DNA of 64,000 nt, taken from positions 121,532 through 185,531 of the forward strand of contig NZ_LLXZ01000120.1 of the NCBI RefSeq assembly GCF_001440395.1. Direction: 5' to 3'. This DNA is from Bradyrhizobium jicamae (lineage in GTDB: Bacteria; Pseudomonadota; Alphaproteobacteria; Rhizobiales; Xanthobacteraceae). The first letter of the stretch is position 1; each line of letters opens with the position of its first letter. Made by a program: the position numbers and the translations under genes. Positions 43,563-52,430 of the stretch are shown piece by piece. A model generated the notes under the pieces. It saw only the letters and a program-made list of their open reading frames with translations. It did not search any database and had not been told where the DNA came from.

Positions 43563-44981
43563 ATGACCGATATCCCCGCTAACGCCGCGCCCCAATCTAG
43601 CAGCGCTGAGCCGAGCCTTCATCGGGTCATGGGCCCCTGGCTGCTCCTGCTGTTCATCGTCGGCGACATCCTCGGCACCGGGATCTACGCGCTCACGGGA
43701 CAGGTGGCGAAACAGGTCGGCGGTGTCGTATGGCTGCCTTTCCTGGTTGCCTTTGTGGTCGCCCTGATGACCGCCTTCAGCTATCTCGAGCTGGTCACGA
43801 AGTATCCGAAAGCTGCCGGCGCGGCTCTCTACACGCATAAAGCCTTTGGCATCCATTTTATTACATTCATTGTCGCATTTGCGGTGATGTGCTCAGGCAT
43901 CACCTCGGCCTCGACCGCTTCCCGGGCTTTCGCCGCGAACATGTCACACGCCATGGGGCTGAACCTGACGGGCTTTGGCATTTCGATCACCGGCCTCGCT
44001 TTCATGGCGATCGTCGCCGCCGTCAATTTCCGCGGCGTCGGCGAGAGCGTGAAGGCCAACGTCGTTCTCACCTGCGTGGAGCTGACGGGACTGCTGATCA
44101 TCATCGCGATCGGCCTTTGGGCGATCGGGCTGGGTCAGGGCGACGTCTCGCGCGTCGTTCAGTTTCGCTCGATCCCGGACGGCGGCATCTTCTGGCCGGT
44201 GATTGCCGCGACCACGCTCGCATTCTTCGCCATGGTCGGCTTCGAGGATTCGGTCAACATGGCCGAGGAATGCAAGGATCCGACCCGTCACTTTCCGAAG
44301 GTGTTGCTTGCGGGCCTCGTGATTACCGGCGTCATCTATGTCCTGGTCTCGATCTCGGCCATCACGCTGGTCGCGCCGGAGCAACTGGGTGAAGGCGAAA
44401 CACCCCTTTTGAAAGTGGTGCAACAGGGTGCGCCGAATTTTCCAATCTGGATTTTTGGATTCATCACCATGTTTGCGGTGGCCAATAGCGCGCTCATCAA
44501 CATGCTGATGGCCAGCCGCCTCGTGTATGGCATGAGCCGCGAGCATGTGCTGCCGCCATCGCTCGGAAAAGTCCACAGGACGAGGCGGACGCCCTATGTC
44601 GCCATCGGCTTCACGACCCTGCTGGCATTTGCCCTGATCACGTTTGTCGGCGAGGTGCCGGCACTCGGAGGCACCACCGCGCTTCTCCTGCTGTGCGTCT
44701 TTACCGTGGTGAATGTGGCGGTGCTGGTGCTCCGGCGCGATCCTGTCGATCACCAGCATTTCCGCACGCCCACCCTTCTGCCGATCCTGGGCGCTGTGTT
44801 CTGCGCCTTCCTCGCGGGTCCCTGGACCGGTCGTGACCCTGTTCAGTACCGGGTCGCTGGGGTCCTGATCGGGATCGGCATCGTTCTCTGGATCGTAACC
44901 ATCATGGTCAACCGGCGGACCGGGGTGAAGAGAATGGAGCCGGATATGGAAGGTTTGGGTCACGGCGGGCCCGTGAATTAG
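43563..44981 (+). CDS. APC family amino-acid/amine permease
   Basis: A 472-residue transporter of the amino acid-polyamine-organocation family with about 12 TM helices. LFIVGDILGTGIYALTGQVA is the helix 1 substrate motif, and FAMVGFEDSVNMAEECKDP is the conserved helix 6 region. AGAGGA precedes the ATG at 43563. The cargo is unknown, with amino acids or amines most likely. The next gene, tenA, lies 108 bases downstream; whether they form one transcript is unsure. Confidence 0.9.
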   Translation: MTDIPANAAPQSSSAEPSLHRVMGPWLLLLFIVGDILGTGIYALTGQVAKQVGGVVWLPFLVAFVVALMTAFSYLELVTKYPKAAGAALYTHKAFGIHFITFIVAFAVMCSGITSASTASRAFAANMSHAMGLNLTGFGISITGLAFMAIVAAVNFRGVGESVKANVVLTCVELTGLLIIIAIGLWAIGLGQGDVSRVVQFRSIPDGGIFWPVIAATTLAFFAMVGFEDSVNMAEECKDPTRHFPKVLLAGLVITGVIYVLVSISAITLVAPEQLGEGETPLLKVVQQGAPNFPIWIFGFITMFAVANSALINMLMASRLVYGMSREHVLPPSLGKVHRTRRTPYVAIGFTTLLAFALITFVGEVPALGGTTALLLLCVFTVVNVAVLVLRRDPVDHQHFRTPTLLPILGAVFCAFLAGPWTGRDPVQYRVAGVLIGIGIVLWIVTIMVNRRTGVKRMEPDMEGLGHGGPVN

Positions 44982-45089
44982 AGGTCGTTTCAGGCTCATC
45001 TCCGAGGGCTCGTCCGGGCTCGCTTCAGCCTTTCATGACTGGTAGCGTGCAAGAACGCCCATTGAGAATACAACTTCCTGCGAGAGATC

Positions 45090-45758
45090 ATGAGCTTCTT
45101 CGACCGACTGAAAAGTGCGGCGTCCGCCGAATGGCGGGCCTATACCGAACATCCCTTCACGGAAGGGTTGGCGGACGCTTCGCTCGCCGAGGCGGCATTT
45201 CGGCATTACCTCGTTCAGGACTACCTGTTTCTCATCGAGTTTGCGCGCGCCTACGCACTCGCCGTCTACAAGTCGCCCACCCTTGCCGACATGCGCGAAG
45301 CGGCCGGCGGCCTCTCGGCCATTCTCGATGTCGAGATGAACCTGCATGTAAAACTCTGCGCCGGGTGGGGCCTGTCGGCCACCGATCTTGAAGAGGCACC
45401 TCCGGCCGTCGAGATGCTGGCCTATACGCGCTACGTGCTCGACGCCGGAATGCGCGGCGACCTGCTCGCGCTCAAGGTGGCGCTTGCCCCTTGCGTGATC
45501 GGCTACGCCGAGATTGCGACGCGGCTCGCGGCGCGACCCGGTGCGCTCGCGGCGACGAACCCCTATCGCGTCTGGATCGCCGAGTATGCCGGGGCTCCCT
45601 ATCAGGAGGTGGCGGCGAATGCGCGGGAGCACCTCGAAGCGCTCGCCGAGCGCTACGCGACACCAGCCCGCGAGGCAGAGCTGATCGCGATCTTCAAGGA
45701 AGCCACCCGGCTCGAAGCCGACTTCTGGGAAATGGGATGGCGGGCCGGCAAGCGGTGA
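45090..45758 (+). CDS. tenA: TenA family aminopyrimidine aminohydrolase (thiaminase II)
   Basis: A 222-residue helical protein with the TenA active-site residues at canonical positions: Asp44 in YLVQDYLFL, Cys135 in LAPCVIGYAEI, and Glu near 209-214 in RLEADFWEMGW. It hydrolyses aminomethyl-pyrimidine salvaged from degraded thiamine, or thiamine itself, for recycling to HMP. The adjacent permease may carry a related compound, but that is speculation. No TPP riboswitch was found upstream. Confidence 0.9.
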   Translation: MSFFDRLKSAASAEWRAYTEHPFTEGLADASLAEAAFRHYLVQDYLFLIEFARAYALAVYKSPTLADMREAAGGLSAILDVEMNLHVKLCAGWGLSATDLEEAPPAVEMLAYTRYVLDAGMRGDLLALKVALAPCVIGYAEIATRLAARPGALAATNPYRVWIAEYAGAPYQEVAANAREHLEALAERYATPAREAELIAIFKEATRLEADFWEMGWRAGKR

Positions 45759-45802
45759 GCAGCGACTGACCGCTTACCGGATCATGTCAGCAGCGCGACG
45801 GC

Positions 45803-46864
45803 TCAGTTCAGCCGCAGCTCCGTGATGTGCCGCGCGTCCGGGCTCAGTTCTCCCCGCTCCACCCGCTTGACGATATCCGTCAGCGCGGCGTTTGCGGCGC
45901 AGGATAGCCCGAGCTTCTCGCCCTCGCGCACCACAAAACCGTTGAGGAATTCGATCTCGGTGCGCCGGCCCTTCTGCATGTCCTGGCCCATGGATGGACG
46001 CTGCGCTGCGGAGGTGCGCTTGCTGTCCTTGAAACGCTGCTCGTCACAGGCGCGCATCGCGGCTTCGTCGCCCTCCCCAGCGCGCGCGATCGTGTCCGGC
46101 GGCAGGTGCAAGATCTCTTCCAACTGATAGCCGTGCGCCTGCCCGACGCGGATCGCCTCGCTGCCGAGCCGGGTGGAAAACCGGCGCAGCGGTTCGCTCT
46201 GCAAAATTTCGCCGCCCGGCAGGCCGGTGCAGGCGGACAGCCCGTTGCCCATGACATTGGCGACCAGTTTCGACCAGCGCTCGCCCCAGAGATTCTCCGT
46301 CACCTTGGCGCTGTCGGAATAGCCGACCAGGCGGCAGACCTCTTCCGCCCGCGGCGTGATGCGGCCATGCACCTCGCCGGCCCGAAACACCGTGTGCGCC
46401 GCCCCGCCCTTCCCCGCGCCGCGGTGGATGTGCCCGGGCTCCGGCAGATTCACCGTGATGCTGCTGGCAATGCAGCCCAGCGTCTTGCCCCAGCCAACCA
46501 CGCCGGCAACCGTCTCCTCGTTCATGCAGTTCTGCAGCGACACCACATAGCCATCCGCCGCCAGATATTGCTGGATCAGCATGGTGGCCCAGGCGGTGTC
46601 ATAGGATTTCATGCAGACAAAGGCGATGTCGACCGGCTGCTCCTTGGAAAGCTGCTGCGCGTCCGTGACGTGAAGCGCGCGCACCGGCACCGAGAATTCA
46701 GCGACGTCCATGGCGTGGGTGACGCGCAGCCCGTGCTTGCGCATATGCTCGACATGCTCGGGCCATGGATCGATGAAAGTGACGTCCTCCCCCGCCTGCA
46801 CCATATGCGCTCCGGCATATCCGCCGACGGCCCCCGCTCCGACGATTGCGATCTTCCGGCCCAT
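45803..46864 (-). CDS. ketopantoate reductase (ApbA/PanE) family protein
   Basis: A 353-residue protein from the ATG at 46864, with GGGGAGA upstream. It has the N-terminal Rossmann motif IAIVGAGAVGGYAGAHMVQA, FVCMKSYDTAWA, the family Lys in ENLWGERWSKLVANVMGN, and the C-terminal substrate domain with SMGQDMQKGRRTEIEFLNG. It is longer than canonical PanE (about 300). It resembles the 2-dehydropantoate reductase group used in catabolism, so it may reduce a keto acid other than ketopantoate. It is convergent with tenA. Confidence 0.9.
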   Translation of the reverse strand: MGRKIAIVGAGAVGGYAGAHMVQAGEDVTFIDPWPEHVEHMRKHGLRVTHAMDVAEFSVPVRALHVTDAQQLSKEQPVDIAFVCMKSYDTAWATMLIQQYLAADGYVVSLQNCMNEETVAGVVGWGKTLGCIASSITVNLPEPGHIHRGAGKGGAAHTVFRAGEVHGRITPRAEEVCRLVGYSDSAKVTENLWGERWSKLVANVMGNGLSACTGLPGGEILQSEPLRRFSTRLGSEAIRVGQAHGYQLEEILHLPPDTIARAGEGDEAAMRACDEQRFKDSKRTSAAQRPSMGQDMQKGRRTEIEFLNGFVVREGEKLGLSCAANAALTDIVKRVERGELSPDARHITELRLN

Positions 46865-47018
46865 GTTCTCTCCCCGAATTTTCTTGCAGCAGACGCCAAC
46901 CGTCACTGCTCATTCGTTGGAGACAGTCTAGCGGATCGTGCGGTTTCGCCAACGGCCGCTTTGCAAGAGCTGCCCTGCCTCGAGCCGTACCATGAACCCG
47001 CGCGGTCGTCGCGCAACC

Positions 47019-47954
47019 CTATTCACGCGCACCACGGTTACGGACCACACCTTTTGGCAGTTCGGCGAGTTGCGCCCTGAGACGCGGTACCGCGAAATCG
47101 AGAAACGTGCGCAACTTGGCCGGCATGAAGCGGTTCGGCGAATACACAAAGCTGACGGGTTGCGGCGGCGGTTGAAAATCCTGCAGCAGCGGAACCAGCT
47201 CCCTGGATTTGATCGGCTCGGCAACGAGATAAGAGAACGCCACGGTAATCCCGAGGCCTGCGCGCGCAGCGTCGCAGGCCGACTCGAGATTGCTCGCAAT
47301 GAAGCGCGACCGAACCGGCACCACATACTCCGTCTGACCTCGCCTGAATCTCCATGTGCTGGGTGACTGCATCGGAGGATAGCTGATGCAGTCATGCGCC
47401 GAGATCTCATCGGGTGATTTGGGCGTTCCGCGAGATTTCAGATAGGCCGGGCTGGCGCTAGCCACGCGGTGGATTTCCCCGACGCGCACGGCGATCAGGC
47501 TGCTATCGGCGAGATCGCCGACCCGAAGCGCGACGTCGATATGCTCTTCCAGGAGATCGACGGTCCGATCCTGCAGATTGAGGTGAACGTCCACCTCCGG
47601 ATACGTCGCCAGAAACTCCGCCAGAATCGGCTGCAGACATAAGCGGCCGAGCGCGACAAGGGTCGAAACACTCAAATCTCCGCGTGGCGTTGTGTACTCG
47701 CCGGAAGCGGCCCGCTCGGCTTCGGCAATATCGGCAAGGATTCGCTTTGCGGCGGCGATGTAGGAGAGCCCTGCATCCGTCGGGACGAGTGCGCGGCTCG
47801 ACCGGTTGAACAGCTTGGTGCGCAGGTGCGCTTCGAGCTCGGACACCTTTCGGCTGACGGTCGCCAGCGGCAGTTTCTGCCGACGAGCCGCGGCCGACAG
47901 GCTTCCGGCCTCCGCGACCGCCAACACAATCGACATGCCTTCGAGACGGTCCAT
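47019..47954 (-). CDS. LysR family transcriptional regulator
   Basis: A 311-residue LTTR from the ATG at 47954 (GGAAG upstream). The HTH is MSIVLAVAEAGSLSAAARRQ KLPLATVSRKVSELEAHLRTKL-type at residues 5-60, and the C-terminal ligand-binding domain follows (GDLSVSTLVALGRLCLQPIL...). It is divergent from the SDR-led operon that begins at 48067, which it probably regulates. The intergenic inverted repeat at 47961-47977 is a candidate site. The inducer is unknown. Confidence 0.92.
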   Translation of the reverse strand: MDRLEGMSIVLAVAEAGSLSAAARRQKLPLATVSRKVSELEAHLRTKLFNRSSRALVPTDAGLSYIAAAKRILADIAEAERAASGEYTTPRGDLSVSTLVALGRLCLQPILAEFLATYPEVDVHLNLQDRTVDLLEEHIDVALRVGDLADSSLIAVRVGEIHRVASASPAYLKSRGTPKSPDEISAHDCISYPPMQSPSTWRFRRGQTEYVVPVRSRFIASNLESACDAARAGLGITVAFSYLVAEPIKSRELVPLLQDFQPPPQPVSFVYSPNRFMPAKLRTFLDFAVPRLRAQLAELPKGVVRNRGARE

Positions 47955-47960
47955 TGGATG

Positions 47961-47977
47961 CTTCCATTTTTTGGAAG
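47961..47977. promoter_or_regulatory. inverted repeat CTTCCA-N5-TGGAAG
   Basis: A perfect 6-bp inverted repeat with a TTTTT centre (47961-47966 / 47972-47977), flanked by GGATGC on both sides (47957-47962 and 47978-47983). It lies just upstream of lysR in the divergent region. The arms and T-rich spacing fit a LysR-type binding site. Confidence 0.5.
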
Positions 47978-48066
47978 GATGCATCTCGATTTTGCCAGAT
48001 ACCCATCGATTTCGGAAGGGCCTATCCATCACCGCAAGGCAACAAACCCAACCAACGGAGATGGAA

Positions 48067-48876
48067 ATGACCCAGACCAAAGGCACTGCCCTTATTACCG
48101 GCGCATCCACCGGCATCGGCGCGATCTATGCCGATCGCCTGGCAAAGCGCGGCCACGACCTCATTCTTGTTGCGCGCAACAAGCAGCGGCTTGCGTCGCT
48201 GGCGCGGCGGCTCAGCAACGAGACCGGCCGGAAAGTGGAGACGGTCGAGGCCGACCTCACGTCACCAGCAGACCTGCAACGCGTCGAAGACATCCTGCGC
48301 TCCAATGCCGGCATCTCGGTGCTGGTCAACAACGCCGGCGTCGGCGCTTCAGCCCCGCTGGTCGCCTCCGACGTCGACAAGATGGAGGACATGATCCGCC
48401 TGAACGTCACCGCGCTGACGCGGCTGACCTATGCGGCGGTCCCGGGATTTGTCGCCCGCGGCAACGGCACGATCATCAACATCTCGTCGATCGTCGCGGT
48501 CGCGCCGGAGGTGCTGAACGGCGTCTACGGCGGCAGCAAAGCATTCGTGCTCGCATTCAGCCACTCGCTCGTCCACGAACTCGCCGGCAAGGGCATCCGC
48601 GTGCAGGCGGTGCTGCCTGGCGCCACCGCCACCGAATTCTGGGACGTTGCCGGCACGCCGGTTCATCAGCTCCCGGCGCAGATCGTGATGTCGGCTGACG
48701 ACATGGTCGATGCGGCGCTTGCCGGCCTCGACCTTGGCGAGACCGTGACCATCCCGGCGCTGGCGGACAAGGCCGAGTGGGATCGTCATGAGGCGGCGCG
48801 CCTTGCCATGACGGACAAGCTCTCCAGCGTCATCCCCGCCCCTCGCTACAACTTGCGCCAGCGCGTGAATGCGTGA
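48067..48876 (+). CDS. SDR family oxidoreductase
   Basis: A 269-residue short-chain dehydrogenase with cofactor motif ALITGASTGIGAIYADRLAK, LVNNAGVGAS, the Ser in INISSIVAVAP and YGGSK. It resembles the DltE/3-oxoacyl reductase-like SDR group (LVHELAGKGIRVQAVLPG). An AACGGAG ribosome site favours the ATG at 48067 over 48061. It is the first gene of a co-directional operon with DUF417, cupin, AhpD-like and epoxide hydrolase genes. Confidence 0.9.
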   Translation: MTQTKGTALITGASTGIGAIYADRLAKRGHDLILVARNKQRLASLARRLSNETGRKVETVEADLTSPADLQRVEDILRSNAGISVLVNNAGVGASAPLVASDVDKMEDMIRLNVTALTRLTYAAVPGFVARGNGTIINISSIVAVAPEVLNGVYGGSKAFVLAFSHSLVHELAGKGIRVQAVLPGATATEFWDVAGTPVHQLPAQIVMSADDMVDAALAGLDLGETVTIPALADKAEWDRHEAARLAMTDKLSSVIPAPRYNLRQRVNA

Positions 48877-48921
48877 GCACCGAGTCAATCAAACAGAGAT
48901 CTCATCAAAACGGAGGTTACC

Positions 48922-49455
48922 ATGTCACACATCATCACCCAGCACGCGGCGCCGGTTCTCGCACCGGACTCCATCGTCAGGTGGCGCGATCATGCCGAAC
49001 GCGTGCTCGCTTACGCCGAGCCGGTCAGCCGAGCCAGCCTCTACGTGTCGCTCGCGATCATCTACGCCTGGTTCGGCGGCATGAAGTTTACCGAATACGA
49101 GGCCAACGGGCTGGTGCCGCTGGTGGAGAACAGCCCGCTGCTGAGCTGGTTCTACGCGCTGTTTTCGGTTCGCGGCTTCTCCACGTTCCTCGGCTTCCTC
49201 GAACTCAGTATCGGACTGCTGATCGCCCTCAGATTGGCGAGCCCGATCTTTTCCGCGGCCGGCGGTCTTCTCTCGGCCGGACTCTTCGTCACGACCGTCA
49301 GCTTCATGGTGTCAACGCCAGGCGTCGTCGTTCCGGAGCTCGGGCCGCCCGCGATTACGGTCGCGCCGGGTCAGTTCCTCCTGAAGGACATCGGCCTGTT
49401 CGCCGCTTCGTTCTGGGTGTTCGTCGACTCGCTGAAGACCGTCGTTCGCCGCTGA
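48922..49455 (+). CDS. DUF417 (YkgB/RclC-like) membrane protein
   Basis: A 177-residue, four-helix inner-membrane protein. VSLAIIYAWFGGMKFTEYEA, LVENSPLLSW and GLLIALRLASPIFSAAGGLL are DUF417 signatures. E. coli RclC (YkgB), a member, is part of the reactive chlorine resistance system. Here it sits behind an SDR and LysR, so stress protection is a reasonable but unproven idea. It follows the SDR by 45 bases with GGAGG upstream. Confidence 0.88.
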   Translation: MSHIITQHAAPVLAPDSIVRWRDHAERVLAYAEPVSRASLYVSLAIIYAWFGGMKFTEYEANGLVPLVENSPLLSWFYALFSVRGFSTFLGFLELSIGLLIALRLASPIFSAAGGLLSAGLFVTTVSFMVSTPGVVVPELGPPAITVAPGQFLLKDIGLFAASFWVFVDSLKTVVRR

Positions 49456-49504
49456 GCACCAATAAGCCCATCAACATCCCATGCAAGCAAAGGAGAACAC
49501 CACC

Positions 49505-49948
49505 ATGAAAATGCGATCCATCCTCAGTGCGGCCTATGCCGCCATTGCCATCGCCATGGCGGCGCCTGCCGCCGCCCACGGCATCGGCGAAACGGTCACG
49601 CCGCACTTCTCGCAGTCGATACCTAACATCCCCGGCAAGTCGCTGGTCGCGCTAGTCGTCGACTATACGCCGGGCGGAGCATCGCCTTCGCACATCCACG
49701 CCAAGTCGGCTTTCATCTTCGGCTACGTCCTCTCGGGCGAAATCGAGTCCCAGGTGAACGACGGGCCAAGACAGGTCTACCGCGCGGGTGAAAGTTTCTA
49801 CGAGACGCCGGGCTCGCGTCATCCCGTCAGTCGCAATGCGAGCAAGACCCGTCCGGCAAGACTGCTCGCCGTGTTCGTCGTCGATACCGACGAAAAAGAC
49901 CTGACTACTTCCGTTGAACAGAACTCATCATCAAGGAGCAAAAAATGA
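49505..49948 (+). CDS. periplasmic cupin-domain protein
   Basis: A 147-residue protein from the ATG at 49505 (AAGGAGAACACCACC upstream). The signal peptide MKMRSILSAAYAAIAIAMAA ends near AAA-HG. The single cupin has metal-type residues in GGASPSHIHAKSAFIFGYVL SGE-like region and in GESFYETPGSRHPVSRNAS. It could be a dioxygenase-like or quenching protein of unknown substrate. Its last codons overlap the next gene (ATGA), so it is translationally coupled. Confidence 0.87.
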   Translation: MKMRSILSAAYAAIAIAMAAPAAAHGIGETVTPHFSQSIPNIPGKSLVALVVDYTPGGASPSHIHAKSAFIFGYVLSGEIESQVNDGPRQVYRAGESFYETPGSRHPVSRNASKTRPARLLAVFVVDTDEKDLTTSVEQNSSSRSKK

Positions 49949-50400
49949 GCAAGCGTCTCGACTACAACCAGATCGCACCGGCAGGCGTGAAAGCGCTGGG
50001 CGGCGTCTACGGCTACGTCATCCAGAGCGGCCTTTCCCCTACCCTGGTTGAGCTGGTCTATCTGCGAATTTCGCAAATCAACAACTGCGCCTACTGCCTC
50101 GACATGCACACGCGCGACCTGCTCAGGAAGGGAGTAAAGATCGAAAAGCTGGCGCTGGTGCAGGCGTGGAAGGAAGCCGGCAACCTTTTCGACGAACGTG
50201 AGCGCGCCGCCCTTGCATGGGCCGAAACGGTGACGCGGGTCGCAGAAACCAACGTGCCGGATGAGGCGTACCAGGCAGCCCGCTCCGTGTTCGACGAGCG
50301 CGAGCTCGTAGATCTCACGATCGCGATCGGCTTGATGAACGCCTACAACCGCCTCGCGATCAGCTTTCGAAATACGCCGCAAGCCGCGCTCGAGAAATAG
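49945..50400 (+). CDS. carboxymuconolactone decarboxylase family / AhpD-like protein
   Basis: A 151-residue protein with the redox CxxC in NNCAYCLDMHTRD and the helical bundle typical of AhpD-like alkylhydroperoxidase proteins. It may reduce peroxides or act as a general thiol antioxidant. It overlaps the cupin stop by 4 bases, with AAGGAG upstream inside that gene. Together with the DUF417 and SDR genes it points to an oxidative- or electrophile-stress operon. Confidence 0.92.
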   Translation: MSKRLDYNQIAPAGVKALGGVYGYVIQSGLSPTLVELVYLRISQINNCAYCLDMHTRDLLRKGVKIEKLALVQAWKEAGNLFDERERAALAWAETVTRVAETNVPDEAYQAARSVFDERELVDLTIAIGLMNAYNRLAISFRNTPQAALEK

Positions 50401-50457
50401 GCGTAAGGCCGATCAAAGGACATCGCGCTTCCGCGGTGACGCAAACCGGAGAGAGCC

Positions 50458-51774
50458 ATGAAACGATTAAGTACCCACACGAGCCCCGAGGTCATCGACC
50501 GCGACCGCCGCTGGCTCTTGAGCGCGGCAGTCTGGAGCACCGTCGGCATAGGCGCCGCGGCGAGCCTGCTGCCGTCGCAATTGATGGCTGCCCCCTCGGC
50601 TGACGTCATTCGCCCCTTCCGCATCAACATTCCAGAGGAGCAGCTTATCGACCTCCGCAAGCGCATCCTTGCCGCGCGCTGGCCGGATCAGGAGACCGTG
50701 AATGACCGGTCGCAAGGCGTCCAGCTAGCGAAGTTCCAGGAAACAATGCGCTACTGGGCAACCGATTACGATTGGCGAAAGCTGGAAGCGCGGCTCAACG
50801 CGTTGCCGCAGTTCATCACCGAGATCGACGGGGTCGACATCCATTTCATCCACGCCCGCTCCAGGCACGAAGATGCGCTGCCGCTCATCGTCACACATGG
50901 CTGGCCGGGTTCGATTGTCGAACAGCTCAAGATCATCGATCCGCTCACCAATCCTACGGCGCATGGCGGAAAAGCATCGGATGCCTTCCATCTCGTGATC
51001 CCGTCGATGCCGGGCTACGGCTTCTCCGGCAAGCCGAAGGGCACCGGCTGGAATCCGGACCGCATCGCCCGTGCCTGGGCGGAGTTGATGAAGCGTCTCG
51101 GATATAGCAGCTACGTCGCCCAGGGCGGCGATTGGGGCTCGCCCGTCTCCAGCGCCATGGCGCGTCAAGCGTCGGCCGGATTGCTCGGCATCCACATCAA
51201 TCTGCCGGCGACGGTTCCGCCCGAGGTGGCCATGGCGCTTGCCGGCGGCGGGCCGGCGCCGGCGGCGCTTTCTGAAAAGGAACGCGCGGCATTCGATGCG
51301 CTCGACACGTTCTTCAGGAAGTACCGGGCCTACGGTGCCATCATGGGCACGCGCCCGCAGACGATCGGCTACGCTCTGGCCGACTCTCCGGTGGGTCTTG
51401 CGGCCTGGATCTACGACTACAACAACGGCGAGCCCGAGCGCCTGCTCGGCAGGGACGACGTGCTCGACGACATCACGCTGTACTGGCTGACCAATACGGC
51501 GACATCGGCCGCACGCTTGTACTGGGAAACGGCCGGCCAGAGCGTGGTTCTCTCGGCTGCGCAGAAGACCGCCGACATCTCGCTTCCGGTCGCCATCACC
51601 GTATTCCCCGGCGAAGTTTATCGAGCCCCCGAAACATGGGCCCGGCGCGCCTATCGCAACCTCATCTACTTCAATGAGGTCGACAAGGGCGGCCACTTCG
51701 CGGCCTGGGAGCAGCCGGAACTCTTCGCCGCCGAACTCCGTGCCGCCTTCAAATCGCTTCGCCCGGCACGCTGA
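50458..51774 (+). CDS. epoxide hydrolase (EHN-domain alpha/beta hydrolase)
   Basis: A 438-residue protein. The N-terminus (DRRWLLSAAVWSTVGIGAAA, residues 15-45) is a secretion or anchor signal with a weak twin-arginine-like start. Residues 50-160 are the EHN domain (RPFRINIPEEQLIDLRKRI), and the hydrolase core has HGWPGS (oxyanion), the nucleophile Asp in QGGDWGSPV and the His in GGHFAAWEQPELFA. It hydrolyses epoxides to diols. GGAGAG precedes the ATG. It is the last gene of the LysR-linked operon. Confidence 0.93.
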   Translation: MKRLSTHTSPEVIDRDRRWLLSAAVWSTVGIGAAASLLPSQLMAAPSADVIRPFRINIPEEQLIDLRKRILAARWPDQETVNDRSQGVQLAKFQETMRYWATDYDWRKLEARLNALPQFITEIDGVDIHFIHARSRHEDALPLIVTHGWPGSIVEQLKIIDPLTNPTAHGGKASDAFHLVIPSMPGYGFSGKPKGTGWNPDRIARAWAELMKRLGYSSYVAQGGDWGSPVSSAMARQASAGLLGIHINLPATVPPEVAMALAGGGPAPAALSEKERAAFDALDTFFRKYRAYGAIMGTRPQTIGYALADSPVGLAAWIYDYNNGEPERLLGRDDVLDDITLYWLTNTATSAARLYWETAGQSVVLSAAQKTADISLPVAITVFPGEVYRAPETWARRAYRNLIYFNEVDKGGHFAAWEQPELFAAELRAAFKSLRPAR

Positions 51775-51910
51775 CCGGAGAACAGGACGAAAAGACGCGT
51801 ATCATGTGACAGCAGACGAACCATGACGCGATCGGCGTCTTCGAGATCGACAAAGACATCACGCTCGGAAGGATGGTACAGATCGGCCTTTACGTCATGA
51901 CACAGCCTGA

Positions 51911-52270
51911 TCAGCCGCAATTCCAGATCGGACCGATCGGCGTCCGCGTCCAGCAAGGGCCGAAGCTGCCGCCATTGTAGCGACCGCCGTAAAAGCCGGG
52001 CCTGCCGAAATAATGCCAGTCGCCATCGTACCCGTAATAGCTCGGGACTGGATCGATATACCAGGGACGCCGGTTGTTCCGCGCCATGCGCGAAACCGCA
52101 GCTCTCTGCTTGTAGGCTGGAAGACTGTTGTTCGGTGGCTGTTGATAGCCCGGCAGGAAGCCGTAGCCGTGCCAGCGTGGGGCTGGCCGTTTGTTCGCTG
52201 GCGCAGCCGGCGCGACGGCCGGCAGCAGCGACAGGACGATAGCAATCGATAGCAATACAAGGCGTGACAT
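51911..52270 (-). CDS. small exported aromatic-rich protein
   Basis: A 119-residue protein with signal peptide MSRLVLLSIAIVLSLLPAVAPA, followed by a Pro/Tyr/Gly-rich region: RWHGYGFLPGYQQPPNN and YYGYDGDWHYFGRPGFYGGR. The ATG at 52270 is preferred to a GTG at 52276. Aromatic-rich exported proteins of this type are frequent in Bradyrhizobium, perhaps in the cell envelope. The function is unknown. The 136 bases towards the epoxide hydrolase gene contain only broken reading frames. Confidence 0.75.
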   Translation of the reverse strand: MSRLVLLSIAIVLSLLPAVAPAAPANKRPAPRWHGYGFLPGYQQPPNNSLPAYKQRAAVSRMARNNRRPWYIDPVPSYYGYDGDWHYFGRPGFYGGRYNGGSFGPCWTRTPIGPIWNCG

Positions 52271-52430
52271 CGGCACACCGTAGACGGTCGGCTGTTGGAA
52301 GACGATTCAAATCTGAGTGCACAGTCTGCACAACGGCTTCCGACTCGCTCGCGAAACGGCTGCCTTACGCAAAAAGCCGCCCTTTGCCGTGCGGCAGTCA
52401 TGGATTGGTCGCGCTCCTCGCGGTGAAAGC

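Noticed and set aside
44982..45089. TPP riboswitch before tenA
   Set aside because: The conserved CUGAGA and ACCUG blocks of the thi-box are not present.
51775..51910. Protein-like fragments on both strands after the epoxide hydrolase gene
   Set aside because: Neither strand gives a complete frame with a start and ribosome site; a degraded gene is possible but cannot be shown.
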